Source of the DNA: Vibrio hepatarius
Lineage (GTDB): Bacteria > Pseudomonadota > Gammaproteobacteria > Enterobacterales > Vibrionaceae
Direction: 5' to 3'
Length of the DNA stretch: 64,000 nucleotides
NCBI RefSeq assembly: GCF_001274785.1
Contig: NZ_LHPI01000035.1
Coordinates: forward strand, 47,654-111,653
Part shown: positions 44,801 to 52,415 of the stretch, in pieces
How positions within the stretch are numbered: the first letter of the stretch is position 1
Layout of the letters: each line of letters starts with the position of its first letter
Position numbers and translations under genes: made by a program
The notes under the pieces: generated by a model
Told to the model about the DNA's origin: nothing
The model's input: only the letters and a program-made list of their open reading frames with translations
The model's database searches: none

Positions 44801-45339
44801 TTGCTCGTCAGGATTTGAGTTACAACACTCAGCCTTTTGCTTGTGTGTTGAATGCACATAGCGGACTTGTTTGGGAAATAAAGTACCGCCGTAAGGAAGA
44901 TGACCCATATTCTGTATACGACAGCGATAACCAGTTCCTCATCAAGCCAGTGGAAGACGCGACTATATTCAGTGGTACATGTACAGAGCACGGTACTGAC
45001 AAAGTCTCTACTGACCCTAATCAGTGTACGGTCAGTAATCAAATCGATTGGTACAATCAAGAAAAACGCTGTGGGTTAAGTAACTGGCGCTTACCTACTT
45101 TGCAAGAATCAGTCTCGATACTCAATTTCGGTAATCTACGTACTTTCGGCAGAAATTTGCCCGCGAACGTTGATAGCCAATACTTCCCGCACCTGCAAAC
45201 TATGTGGTTAGCTGAAAAGAGCTTAGATAGCACACACAACCTTGTATTAAACGCCGTAAATTTCGGTACTTACTACAAAAGCGCGGGACTTTCTAACTCG
45301 CTCGTTTTGGTCAGTGATGGCTTTTATATCAAACAGTAA
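41803..45339 (+). CDS. Large surface or periplasmic lipoprotein with EF-hand-like loop, FnIII-like and Lcl domains
   Basis: A 1178-residue predicted lipoprotein, not recognised as a named protein. The signal peptide ends in lipobox VISGC (Cys near residue 19), followed by a Ser/Thr/Asp/Pro-rich linker to about residue 75. An EF-hand-like loop DSNDDGYIDQAE lies near residue 174. A long region of unknown fold follows. A fibronectin-III-like segment is near 866-946 (VTIGWDSQPGASSYTLAW, ITGLDLDKQYYLRVQS). The C-terminus (about 1016-1178) is an Lcl/DUF1566-type domain with CGLSNWRLPTLQES. ATG 41803 follows AAAGGAATATTC. It is divergent from the Tad operon and in one unit with the next gene. A pilus-linked adhesin is an inference only. 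Confidence 0.75.
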   Translation: MLFRQLVLSAAIVLVISGCSDRPSGSAPTTPDVDNDSGSSTTSDSGTSTGTPVPPSTQPGSGGNITPPILPTNRSTLTISGPVAGSQETDTYAFKVCSGQVCEQWQSTVAEGRFEYTFQLSQWPLDQIVTVEGSKLVSASANSARAFSNASVDAQSASYFHTELDTLTNILKMDSNDDGYIDQAELPTISLDPVTIAFNTVAKHLLKSELSHYGNLPYAEKSEAVRRYLSDNSKSTLVELSDSQKQDIRNHVSSQSGRFYGTYALELTAEQWAAINGPLSTPQEQRVIELNTAQLRTLFIRDSNRPTTNNQFNLSVAQTYAVHGKLIYNQRLVIELAVLYQMLSKQSDIKLTIGGEQKTALNEQIALLNPDQQQATQFAGSYSIEIESDTLDMLGVFDRTNGEKARLSFSAEQMRNAYQAYQQGVEDNGYADYVFTIKPMQWSRAGLSLEQIGTKILAKAKTTPSYTLWQHYEKEILPTNEKPIIYNELENSISAQLQKSYRYQWRVNELVMANYNHPLKSSILAIAPERQLKISGRFPKELEQVSLSIILGSRRISDYDSSRYPRRHQPVNLITNNGQRQHRLDLSGESSFITTIALRDIDNFYSRCAPGTLDKNAYEYTEYTADEMQDTLTIHLRDEKTGVELRSVLGSFCEIAKLDTLQGNSNNILEYDEFERLNVGYVSTARAAMLLKSIVSRTGSLAYALPQTNEQIIEKYSQMPRKQVELLAAFLALQAKGKLFSSLVDLSERADLYDDLLALLNIDLSKYRVSDNNAYPSAETLLNRIASTSAIGQVLIENIDVNISHITQAMTALLAESEADQYYFPSGVRPGGWVTVYPVNGLDASCQSLVDENQLLGLRIEGRGEDSLGHWVTIGWDSQPGASSYTLAWGEESFSQVAYAPNVLPTEKQRATITGLDLDKQYYLRVQSNVGSASAQMTYSPRRIHIADSRITKGLAGDDSTRGRDNSFACDPLTGKAENNSEDGLLGARYVKLDQQGKPLARQDLSYNTQPFACVLNAHSGLVWEIKYRRKEDDPYSVYDSDNQFLIKPVEDATIFSGTCTEHGTDKVSTDPNQCTVSNQIDWYNQEKRCGLSNWRLPTLQESVSILNFGNLRTFGRNLPANVDSQYFPHLQTMWLAEKSLDSTHNLVLNAVNFGTYYKSAGLSNSLVLVSDGFYIKQ

Positions 45340-45352
45340 CAAGGAATCTAGC

Positions 45353-46051
45353 GTGAAATATTTAAGTTTAAGCCTGATGATGTTTATCTCATCTGCATAC
45401 GCAGCAGAGCTAGAATTGCAGTGCGGAGCCAACACCGACCTCAACCCCAATAATCGCTTTTCTCATGACGTCATTTCAACTGATATTGGTGATTATAAAG
45501 TGGTAAATGACGCCACAACTGGCTTGCAATGGAGCTACTGCTTTGTTGGTCAAACATACGATAGCCTGCAAGATGCATGTCTAGAGGTCCCTACCGTACC
45601 GTATGAACTAAGCGATGACAGTTTCTACGCCAATATTCGCCAAGTCACTATGGATGCGGTGGAGAGTGCGAATCAACAGCTCGGCTCGATCGAACATCGT
45701 TGGCGGTTGCCAAGCGTCAAAGAGTTGGTAGGTATTTATAACGACCAGTGCGTACCAGGTAACTATCCCGTATTCAGTTACGATATTAACGTCTCTCAGC
45801 AAGAAATTGAGGCTTTGAGTAATACGCCGTATTCGACAGACGAAACAATGATCGGTTATCACACGGCAATCTACGCGAGGCAAAAGGGAGAGATATACCA
45901 AAATATCACGGTCACCTCAGATACCGCCATGCTAGATAGCAATTATATACACTACTACACGGTAAACTTTAGGGGATGGGGTTCACTGCTAAACCAAATG
46001 CGCAGAACGAGCGGTATGTTGAGATTAGTACGAGACATTCCGCAAGAATAA
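45353..46051 (+). CDS. Secreted Lcl/DUF1566-domain protein
   Basis: A 232-residue protein with a Sec signal peptide (MKYLSLSLMMFISSAYA, cut before AELELQ) and a single Lcl-type domain: TTGLQWSYCFVGQTY near residue 48, the WRLPSVKEL motif near 115, and a C-terminal MLRLVRD strand. Four or five Cys could form disulfides. GTG start after AAGGAATCTAGC, 14 bases past the lipoprotein stop, so the two are co-transcribed. It shares only the C-terminal domain type with its neighbour. The role is unknown; binding to a surface ligand or to the lipoprotein is possible. Confidence 0.75.
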   Translation: MKYLSLSLMMFISSAYAAELELQCGANTDLNPNNRFSHDVISTDIGDYKVVNDATTGLQWSYCFVGQTYDSLQDACLEVPTVPYELSDDSFYANIRQVTMDAVESANQQLGSIEHRWRLPSVKELVGIYNDQCVPGNYPVFSYDINVSQQEIEALSNTPYSTDETMIGYHTAIYARQKGEIYQNITVTSDTAMLDSNYIHYYTVNFRGWGSLLNQMRRTSGMLRLVRDIPQE

Positions 46052-46097
46052 CTCAGCGTTGTTCATCACTAAACGACTGAGAGACAAGCGTTATGAC

Positions 46098-46126
46098 ATG
46101 CTCAGCCAGCACGGCTGAGCATTTTT
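46098..46126. terminator. Bidirectional terminator after the Lcl-domain gene
   Basis: ATGCTCAGCC / GGCTGAGCAT hairpin followed by five T, between the convergent Lcl-domain and flavoprotein genes. Confidence 0.88.
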
Positions 46127-46136
46127 GTGATTGGAA

Positions 46137-47330
46137 CTAAACCCACTGCCCGGCAACGAAACCGGAACTCCAGCACCACTGGAAGTTGTAGCCACCTAGC
46201 CAACCAGTGACGTCCATCACTTCACCAATGAAGTACAGACCTTTAACGTTCTTGCACTCCATCGTTTTTGACGACAAGTGGTCAGTATCCACACCGCCAA
46301 GCGTCACTTCTGCGGTTCGGTAACCTTCAGTGCCGTTAGGAGCGATATGCCAGTTTTCGAGCACTTCAGTCACCGCTTTAAGTTGCTTAGGGCCAAATTG
46401 CTTAAGTGGTTTATCTTCCAGCACTTTACGTTCAATCAGTACTTCCACTAAGCGCTTAGGTAGCACTTTAGATAAGGTATTTTTTAAGCTCTGGTTCGGA
46501 TGCTTTTCTAGCGAGCGTGCCAATAGTTCATCAACGTCCACTTCTGGCACGAGGTTGATGTTTACTTTCTCACCCGGCTTCCAGTATGACGAGATTTGCA
46601 GAACCGAAGGGCCCGACAAACCACGGTGGGTAAACAGCAGCGCTTCTTTAAACACCTTATTGTTTTCTGCTTTGATCTCAACGGGGATCGCGATACCCGA
46701 TAACTCGGCGAAGTCTTCTTTATCTTCTTTGTGTAGCGTAAACGGCACCAAGCCCGCAGTGGTTGGCAGTACAGGTAAACCAAACTGTTCGGCAATTTTA
46801 TAGCCAAATGGCGTCGCGCCTAGTTTTGGCATCGAAAGACCACCAGTTGCCACCACCAGCGATTGACACTCAATCACATCGGTGTTGGCGTGCAAGACAA
46901 AGCCGTTCTCACTCTTTTCGATATGATGGATATCTTGCTTGTAACGCTGCTCAACGGTCGGTAAGTCACACTCGGCCATTAGCATTTTGACGATGTCTTT
47001 TGCGTCACAATCACCGACACAGAAAAGCTGTCCGTGGTCGCGTTCTTCAAACTCTATCCCGTGCTTATAGATCATCGAGATAAAGTCCCAGTTGGTGTAC
47101 TGAGCCAACGCCGATTTAACGAAGTGAGGGTTGCTACACAGGTAGTTTTTGGCTGTTACGTCGTAGTTGGTGAAGTTACAACGACCGCCGCCAGAGATCA
47201 GAATTTTGCGACCTGGTTTTTTTGCATGGTCCAGCACCAGCACTTTACGTCCACGCTTACCTGCTTCTGCAGCGCACATTAACCCTGCGGCACCTGCTCC
47301 GATAATGACAACGTCAAATTTCTCTGCCAT
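46137..47330 (-). CDS. HI0933/YhiN family FAD-dependent oxidoreductase
   Basis: A 397-residue flavoprotein with N-terminal FAD-binding motif DVVIIGAGAAGLMCAAEAGKRG (in part, near residues 6-27), the GRCNFTNYD segment typical of HI0933-like proteins, and the C-terminal second dinucleotide segment GLYFIGEVMDVTGWLGGYN (in part). The family is NAD(P)/FAD-dependent and of unknown reaction. ATG at 47330 preferred over an in-frame GTG three codons upstream. It ends at the shared terminator; it lies next to the stress genes but is not overlapping them. Confidence 0.93.
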   Translation of the reverse strand: MAEKFDVVIIGAGAAGLMCAAEAGKRGRKVLVLDHAKKPGRKILISGGGRCNFTNYDVTAKNYLCSNPHFVKSALAQYTNWDFISMIYKHGIEFEERDHGQLFCVGDCDAKDIVKMLMAECDLPTVEQRYKQDIHHIEKSENGFVLHANTDVIECQSLVVATGGLSMPKLGATPFGYKIAEQFGLPVLPTTAGLVPFTLHKEDKEDFAELSGIAIPVEIKAENNKVFKEALLFTHRGLSGPSVLQISSYWKPGEKVNINLVPEVDVDELLARSLEKHPNQSLKNTLSKVLPKRLVEVLIERKVLEDKPLKQFGPKQLKAVTEVLENWHIAPNGTEGYRTAEVTLGGVDTDHLSSKTMECKNVKGLYFIGEVMDVTGWLGGYNFQWCWSSGFVAGQWV

Positions 47331-47361
47331 GACAACCACTCAAACTAAACCACTAAACAAT

Positions 47362-47391
47362 AAAAAAGGATGTGCTAAACGCACATCCTTT
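47362..47391. terminator. Terminator after uspB
   Basis: AAAGGATGTGC-taaac-GCACATCCTTT, a perfect 11-bp stem; six T follow on the minus strand, fitting the end of the uspB transcript. Confidence 0.9.
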
Positions 47392-47443
47392 GCAAATTAG
47401 GTCGCTATTCTAGCGGCAATCGAACTGATTGCCAATTCACCAG

Positions 47444-47767
47444 TTAGAGAATTAACGCGGCAAATAAGGTCACGCCAAGCAGTGACGTAGAGAGAATAAA
47501 CAGCTCTCTTACTCGCTCACATTTACCAGTGAACACTTCATCATGGTGGTGGTGATACTCTTTGCTCTTAAGGTAGTGGAAAAGTCTCACTTGCTTGGTG
47601 ACGTTACCATGCGTGGTAAAGAAACCATTGCCATCCACTTGCTGGTAAAGCAAAGGGTGAGCTTCACGCATAATGTAGATAAGAGAACGCAGCGCAGTTA
47701 GGTATCTAACCATATTAATAATGGTAACCAACATTAGCGCGAATAGAATGGTATCGACAGTGATCAT
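47444..47767 (-). CDS. uspB: Universal stress protein B, UspB
   Basis: A 107-residue inner-membrane protein with two helices (residues about 5-24 and 90-107). It matches E. coli UspB along its length: NMVRYLTALRSLIYIMREAHPLLYQQVDGNGFFT (in part) and KQVRLFHYL, then HHDEVFTGKCERVRE. In E. coli uspB is a sigma-S dependent gene next to uspA and linked to ethanol tolerance. Here ftnA lies between uspB and uspA. Confidence 0.94.
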   Translation of the reverse strand: MITVDTILFALMLVTIINMVRYLTALRSLIYIMREAHPLLYQQVDGNGFFTTHGNVTKQVRLFHYLKSKEYHHHHDEVFTGKCERVRELFILSTSLLGVTLFAALIL

Positions 47768-47840
47768 CTTTTCCCCCTTACATCTTCGGATATGATGCCC
47801 AGAAGAAAAAGACGATCTTTACAGAGTCTTTCGCTGAAGT

Positions 47841-48368
47841 TTATTCAGCAGGGGCATCCATAATCGAAGATGAACCTTCTTTTGCTAGAGCCGCTAAGTC
47901 TTTGTCGATAAAGAACAGCGCTTTGCCGTCTTCACCCACTAAGTCTAGCTTGTCTAAAATCCCTTTAAATAACTTCTCTTCCTCGTGCTGTTCAGCTACG
48001 TACCACTGCAAGAAGTTGAAAGTTGAGTAATCTTGGGAGGTAAACGCCAGATGAGCGAGCTTATTGATTTTTGCAGTAATCATTTGCTCATGCTCATACG
48101 TTTCGCGGAACACTTCACCCAAGCTTGCAAATTCGTGTTTTGGCGCTTCAATCGCACCTAGAATCGGCATCGCCCCAGTTTCGCTCACGTAGGTGAACAG
48201 ACGTTGCATGTGCTCCATTTCCTCTACGGCATGCACACGTAAAAATTCGGCTGCACCTTCAAAACCTTTATCTTCACACCAAGCACTCATTTGTAAGTAT
48301 AGATTGGATGAGAAAAATTCGAGATTAATTTGCTCATTCAATTGATCAACCATTGCTTGAGAAAGCAT
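47841..48368 (-). CDS. ftnA: Non-heme ferritin FtnA
   Basis: A 175-residue iron-storage ferritin subunit that would assemble as a 24-mer. Ferroxidase residues are visible: Glu in NLEFFSSNLY (near 17), Glu-x2-His in VEEMEHM (near 49-53), Glu in YEHEQ (near 94) and Gln/Glu in YVAEQHEEE (near 126-130). No heme-binding Met typical of bacterioferritin is needed in this class. The gap of 155 bases to divergent uspA holds both promoters. FtnA genes are often raised by iron through loss of RyhB or by Fur; no Fur box was clear here. Confidence 0.96.
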   Translation of the reverse strand: MLSQAMVDQLNEQINLEFFSSNLYLQMSAWCEDKGFEGAAEFLRVHAVEEMEHMQRLFTYVSETGAMPILGAIEAPKHEFASLGEVFRETYEHEQMITAKINKLAHLAFTSQDYSTFNFLQWYVAEQHEEEKLFKGILDKLDLVGEDGKALFFIDKDLAALAKEGSSSIMDAPAE

Positions 48369-48523
48369 TTGCCACTCCTACTAAGTCTATGAACTTTAAC
48401 TGACTATATCATGTCTTCCACCATAACACTTTGTCGGGTGAATGTGGATCTGAGATCATTACGGCATAAATTATCCAACCTTGGTGCTAATCTTTAATTA
48501 ATCACCTAAAAGGAGATAGCACT

Positions 48524-48949
48524 ATGAGTTATCAACATATTTTGGTTGCCGTCGATCTCTCTGAAGACAGTAAACTTTTGATCGATAAAGCGGTGTCTCT
48601 AGCGAAACCTCTTGGCGCCGAAGTGTCGTTCGTTCATATCGATGTTAACTATGCCGAACTGTATACCGGTTTAATTGATATCAACCTTGCCGAAACGCAG
48701 CACCAAGCGATTCAAGCATCGCAAAAGCAGTTACAAGACTTTGCAGACCATGCAAATTTCCCGATCAAACATACTTTGGTGGGTAGCGGCGACTTGGGTA
48801 ACGAGCTGTGTGAAACCATTCAGGAGTTCAACTTTGACCTAGTGGTGTGTGGTCATCATCAGGATTTCTGGAGCAAGCTACTCTCTTCCACTCGTCAACT
48901 GATTAACTGTACCCCGGTTGACCTATTGGTCGTGCCACTTAAAGACTGA
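48524..48949 (+). CDS. uspA: Universal stress protein A
   Basis: A 141-residue cytoplasmic Usp-fold protein: MSYQHILVAVDLSEDSKLLIDKA (in part), then VGSGDLGNELCETIQ and the C-terminal GHHQDFWSKLLSSTRQLIN, the close UspA pattern lacking the ATP loop G-x2-G-x9-GS/T in full. Strong AAAGGAGATAGC before the ATG. Divergent from ftnA. Expected to respond to growth arrest and stress. Confidence 0.95.
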   Translation: MSYQHILVAVDLSEDSKLLIDKAVSLAKPLGAEVSFVHIDVNYAELYTGLIDINLAETQHQAIQASQKQLQDFADHANFPIKHTLVGSGDLGNELCETIQEFNFDLVVCGHHQDFWSKLLSSTRQLINCTPVDLLVVPLKD

Positions 48950-49005
48950 TAGTTAGACAGTTTTCGTATAGACTGCAGAGCAATTATTGATAATGAGTAT
49001 TAATC

Positions 49006-49887
49006 ATGGCTTATCTCTCTGCAGTCACCCTATTATGGGCGTTCTCGTTCAGCTTGATCGGCGTTTACCTCGCTGGTCAGGTTGATTCATGGTTTTCTGT
49101 GTTAATGCGCGTGGCATTAGCCAGCCTAGTGTTTATTCCTTTCTTAAAATTCAAAGGCGTTGAAAAGTCTTTGATCGCCAAAATGATGGTTATTGGCGGT
49201 TTTCAGCTTGGTCTGATGTACTGCTTTTACTATCAGTCGTTCTTATTGCTCTCGGTACCAGAAGTTCTACTCTTTACCGTGTTCACGCCGATCTACGTCA
49301 CTTTGATTTATGACTTTTTGAAGGGTCGCTTCTCACCTTGGTATCTACTGACAGCAGCGATTGCCGTTGCCGGCGCAGCTTTCATTAAGTTCGCGGGTAT
49401 TAACGAAAACTTTGTCATCGGTTTCTTAGTCGTACAAGGCGCGAACATTTGTTTTGCGATTGGCCAAGTCGGGTATAAATATCTGATGGAGAAAAAGCCT
49501 CTCGACCTTCCTCAACACACTATCTTTGGCTACTTCTATCTTGGTGCTTTATGTGTGGCATTGGTTGCTTTTGCACTGATGGGTAACTTAGAAAAAATGC
49601 CAACCACCAGCACGCAATGGGGAATCCTGATTTATCTCGGGTTGATTGCTTCAGGTCTGGGTTACTTTGCTTGGAACAAAGGCGCGACGATGGTTAATGC
49701 AGGCGCATTGGCGGTAATGAATAACGCGTTAGTCCCAGCGGGCCTTATCGTCAACATCGTGATCTGGAACCGCGACGTGGACTTGCTACGTTTAGCCATC
49801 GGCGGTGCCATTATCATGTTCTCATTGTGGGTCAATGAAACCTGGGTTAAGCGCAAAGTCGAACAAAGCTATCGCACTGCGAACTGA
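49006..49887 (+). CDS. yigM: YigM-like biotin transporter (DMT/EamA)
   Basis: A 293-residue membrane protein with ten predicted helices. It matches E. coli YigM along its whole length (LLWAFSFSLIGVYLAGQVDSWF, LGLMYCFYYQSFLLLSVPE in part, FAIGQVGYKYLMEKKP, KMPTTSTQWGILIYLGLIASG in part). YigM is the high-affinity biotin importer of E. coli. It lies 56 bases after uspA with no terminator between, so some read-through from uspA is possible. Orthology is by my memory of the YigM sequence, not by search. Confidence 0.85.
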   Translation: MAYLSAVTLLWAFSFSLIGVYLAGQVDSWFSVLMRVALASLVFIPFLKFKGVEKSLIAKMMVIGGFQLGLMYCFYYQSFLLLSVPEVLLFTVFTPIYVTLIYDFLKGRFSPWYLLTAAIAVAGAAFIKFAGINENFVIGFLVVQGANICFAIGQVGYKYLMEKKPLDLPQHTIFGYFYLGALCVALVAFALMGNLEKMPTTSTQWGILIYLGLIASGLGYFAWNKGATMVNAGALAVMNNALVPAGLIVNIVIWNRDVDLLRLAIGGAIIMFSLWVNETWVKRKVEQSYRTAN

Positions 49888-49889
49888 AC

Positions 49890-49923
49890 AAAAAACGCTC
49901 TCCGATTGGAGAGCGTTTTTTTA
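49890..49923. terminator. Bidirectional terminator after yigM
   Basis: AAAACGCTCTCC-gatt-GGAGAGCGTTTT, a perfect 12-bp stem with T runs on both strands. Confidence 0.93.
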
Positions 49924-49928
49924 TGTCC

Positions 49929-50510
49929 TTAATGCACCTGTGGCTCGCTCTGTACCTCGAGCAAACTCGGAATTACATTCACCAGAGCTTGATTTTCGCT
50001 GACTTGAGCCTCGAGTTTGCGTTGGCGCTTCAATAATTTGTGTTGTTTCTTAGCGAGCTTAAATAGCTTTTTCTGCTGTTTATACTGCTTCTTCAATGCC
50101 TTCTTGGCTTTCTTCAGCGCCTTTTTATCCGACAAGTCCAGCGACGGAGCTGCTGGGATGACGGACACTTCGTGAATTGTGTGGTCTACTTGGTTGCGCG
50201 TCGATTTCTCTTTCACTCGCTCGATCACACGGCGCACCGCTTGTGCTTTGTGCTCGCTGTGATTATTGATTGAAGATTCAATCGGCGCTGGTAACGCTTC
50301 GGCAAGCAAGCCACACGCTCTCTGCTGTTCAACAGGGGCGGTTTGACACACTTGAGGAGGAATGGCTGCAGGCTTGCACAATGAACCTTTGGAAGCCGAT
50401 GAGCGCACACAAGAGCGGCAAACAAACTTAGGCTCTACCACCAAACGATGGATCTCACCCAGATTATCTGCGATTTGTTTACGGCTCATTTTACACAGTC
50501 GCTTAGACAT
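49929..50510 (-). CDS. Hypothetical Lys-rich coiled-coil protein with N-terminal Cys cluster
   Basis: A 193-residue protein that I do not recognise by name. Residues 1-55 contain seven Cys in CKMSRK, CRSC and LCKP settings, a possible metal-binding region. Residues about 125-170 are a Lys/Gln-rich helix with KKAKKALKKQYKQQKKLFKL (in part), likely a basic coiled coil that could bind nucleic acid. No enzymatic motif. Single gene, convergent with yigM, and upstream of it lies rsmJ in the same direction about 100 bases away. Conservation in Vibrio is probable but unchecked. Confidence 0.7.
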   Translation of the reverse strand: MSKRLCKMSRKQIADNLGEIHRLVVEPKFVCRSCVRSSASKGSLCKPAAIPPQVCQTAPVEQQRACGLLAEALPAPIESSINNHSEHKAQAVRRVIERVKEKSTRNQVDHTIHEVSVIPAAPSLDLSDKKALKKAKKALKKQYKQQKKLFKLAKKQHKLLKRQRKLEAQVSENQALVNVIPSLLEVQSEPQVH

Positions 50511-50610
50511 GCCTTACCCCACACAAGAATACGAATAATTCTTAGTAAGATATACTCTCTCTCGCGAGGTTACGCAAGGCTTTCGTGCGTTCAGATTACA
50601 GCAGAGATAA

Positions 50611-51390
50611 TTAAGTCATTGATGCTTTAACATAAACATCAAAGCGATTCTTTTTGGTTTCAATCGCCATCGTCGGCTTTTGTTCCGCGAGCCAATGAGC
50701 ATAATCGGGTCTTTTCACCACAACCCGTTTCGTCGCCAGTGCTAACGCGGGTTGCAGCAAGTTATCTGCATCTAAATCTGCGCCGACCAAAGACTGGAAC
50801 ACGCGCATTTCTTTTTTGACCAACGCGCTTTTCTTTTTATTTTCTGGATGTGGGTACATTGGGTCTAGATACACCACATCTGGTTTAGAAAAGCTTTCGT
50901 CTTGAGCTAAGTCATCCAAGGCTGTGTGGCTTGAGGCGTGAATCAACGACATACGCTCACCTACCCAACTACCAATTTCAGGGTCTTGTTTTGCCCGTTG
51001 TAATCCATCATCAAGTAACGCCGCAACCACTGGATGGCGTTCAACCATTTGTACTTTGCAGCCAAGTGATGCAAGGACAAATGCGTCTCGCCCTAAACCC
51101 GCCGTACCGTCAAGAACCGTAGGAGTTGCGCCTTTGTTGAGGCCGGCCGCTTTAGCAATCGCCTGCCCTTTACCACCACCAAATTTGCGTCGATGACCAA
51201 CTGCACCACCGATCAAATCAACGTAAATCGCACCTAACTTGGGTTCGTCCAGTTTTCGCAATTCCAACCGTTCAGCCGTCAACACCAACGCGAACTCACT
51301 ATCAGGGCTATGCTCTAATCCCCAGCGCTGAGCAATACTCTCTAACTGTTCATGTTGACTTGGCTCTTCACAAATAAGTTGTAACTGCAC
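50611..51390 (-). CDS. rsmJ: 16S rRNA (guanine-1516-N2)-methyltransferase RsmJ
   Basis: A 259-residue SAM-dependent rRNA methyltransferase (YhiQ) that modifies G1516 of 16S rRNA. The SAM motif is VLDGTAGLGRDAFVLASLG near residues 92-110, the FGGGKGQAIAKA segment precedes it, and the catalytic-site motif DPMYPHPENKKKSA matches RsmJ. Length is normal. Single gene on the minus strand; its upstream neighbour asnC is divergent. Confidence 0.96.
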   Translation of the reverse strand: MQLQLICEEPSQHEQLESIAQRWGLEHSPDSEFALVLTAERLELRKLDEPKLGAIYVDLIGGAVGHRRKFGGGKGQAIAKAAGLNKGATPTVLDGTAGLGRDAFVLASLGCKVQMVERHPVVAALLDDGLQRAKQDPEIGSWVGERMSLIHASSHTALDDLAQDESFSKPDVVYLDPMYPHPENKKKSALVKKEMRVFQSLVGADLDADNLLQPALALATKRVVVKRPDYAHWLAEQKPTMAIETKKNRFDVYVKASMT

Positions 51391-51554
51391 GATGGGCTCC
51401 GAAAATGGTAGTTTAACAAGCGCAAGTGTAATGGATTTTGCTAAGTGGTACTAACTTCTTAGCTGCCACCGCGGATTATCGACTGGTGTCTTGCACCAAA
51501 ACGGCACTAAAATAGAACCACACTCATCCGGCGTAGCGGTAACAGGAGATCACT

Positions 51555-52019
51555 ATGTACGCGCACAATACAAAAATGGACGATTTGGATCGCGCCATAC
51601 TCAAAACATTGATGGAAGACGCGCGCACACCTTACGCGGAAATGGCTAAGCAGTTTGATGTCAGCCCTGCGACCATTCACGTTAGGATCGAAAAAATGAA
51701 AGCGGCCGATATTATCCAAGGCACGGAAGTGATCGTTGATACCAAAAAGCTCGGTTACGACGTGTGTTGTTTTATTGGCATCAACTTAAACGCTGCGCGC
51801 GATTATCACTCAGCTCTTGAGAAACTCAACGCATTAGAAGAAGTGGTTGAAGCGTATTACACGACAGGTGCATACAATATCTTCGTCAAACTGATGTGTC
51901 GCTCGATTGAAGAACTTCAATACGTGTTGATTGATAAGTTGCAGGCGATTGATGAAGTGCAATCGACGGAGACGCTTATCTCGCTGCAAAACCCAATCAA
52001 CCGCAATGTAAACCCATAA
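51555..52019 (+). CDS. asnC: AsnC transcriptional regulator
   Basis: A 154-residue Lrp/AsnC-family regulator closely matching E. coli AsnC: DLDRAILKTLMEDARTPYAEMAKQF (in part) and the helix-turn-helix VSPATIHVRIEKMK near residues 38-51, then the RAM effector domain with TGAYNIFVKLMCRS. It activates asnA for asparagine synthesis when asparagine is low; asnA itself is not beside it here. GGAG before the ATG. Confidence 0.94.
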   Translation: MYAHNTKMDDLDRAILKTLMEDARTPYAEMAKQFDVSPATIHVRIEKMKAADIIQGTEVIVDTKKLGYDVCCFIGINLNAARDYHSALEKLNALEEVVEAYYTTGAYNIFVKLMCRSIEELQYVLIDKLQAIDEVQSTETLISLQNPINRNVNP

Positions 52020-52020
52020 T

Positions 52021-52048
52021 AAAAAGACTCGCCATTGCGAGTCTTTTT
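52021..52048. terminator. Bidirectional terminator after asnC
   Basis: AAAAAGACTCGC-catt-GCGAGTCTTTTT, a perfect 12-bp stem between convergent genes. Confidence 0.93.
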
Positions 52049-52049
52049 A

Positions 52050-52334
52050 TTAACGAGATTCGAGGTACTGTTTCAGCTCTTCTGCTGAAATGCCTTGCTC
52101 TGTAATGGCTTGTGCCATTAGCTCTACCTGCTCCCCTTTGCGATCTTCAATCACTTGTTGGAACTGGTAAACAATGTCACGCAACATATGCAATGGCACT
52201 TGCTTCGCCGCACTGCGGATACGCTCGCCACTCTGGTTGCCAAGCTCGTTAAGCAGTTTGCCAAACATAATCTTTTCTGGAGATTCTTCTAGTTGTTCCA
52301 GGACACGAGCCATCTCATAAGTTGTCATCGACAT
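52050..52334 (-). CDS. Small helical protein resembling the H-NS oligomerisation domain
   Basis: A 94-residue, wholly helical protein. Residues about 36-68 (RIRSAAKQVPLHMLRDIVYQFQQVIEDRK, in part) followed by AQAITEQGISAEELKQYL resemble by eye the H-NS N-terminal helices and the segment MLIADGIDPNELL. It lacks the H-NS DNA-binding part. It may be an H-NS-interacting modulator or a chance look-alike of an uncharacterised Vibrio family. Single gene on the minus strand, with its own gap of about 80 bases to the MFS gene downstream. Function unknown. Confidence 0.6.
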   Translation of the reverse strand: MSMTTYEMARVLEQLEESPEKIMFGKLLNELGNQSGERIRSAAKQVPLHMLRDIVYQFQQVIEDRKGEQVELMAQAITEQGISAEELKQYLESR

Positions 52335-52415
52335 CTTTGTTTTTGATCCATAATTTTTTAAGGAAAGGAGCTCAAATATACATCGTTTTCCGCACGCTTC
52401 AAAGTAAATAACTCG

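Noticed and set aside
44665..45239. Open frames antisense to the Lcl domain of the large lipoprotein
   Set aside because: No ribosome sites and no recognisable domains; the plus-strand frame is continuous with conserved motifs.
25320..46051. Integrative element or prophage boundaries around the accessory block
   Set aside because: No integrase, transposase, att-like direct repeats or tRNA were found at either edge.
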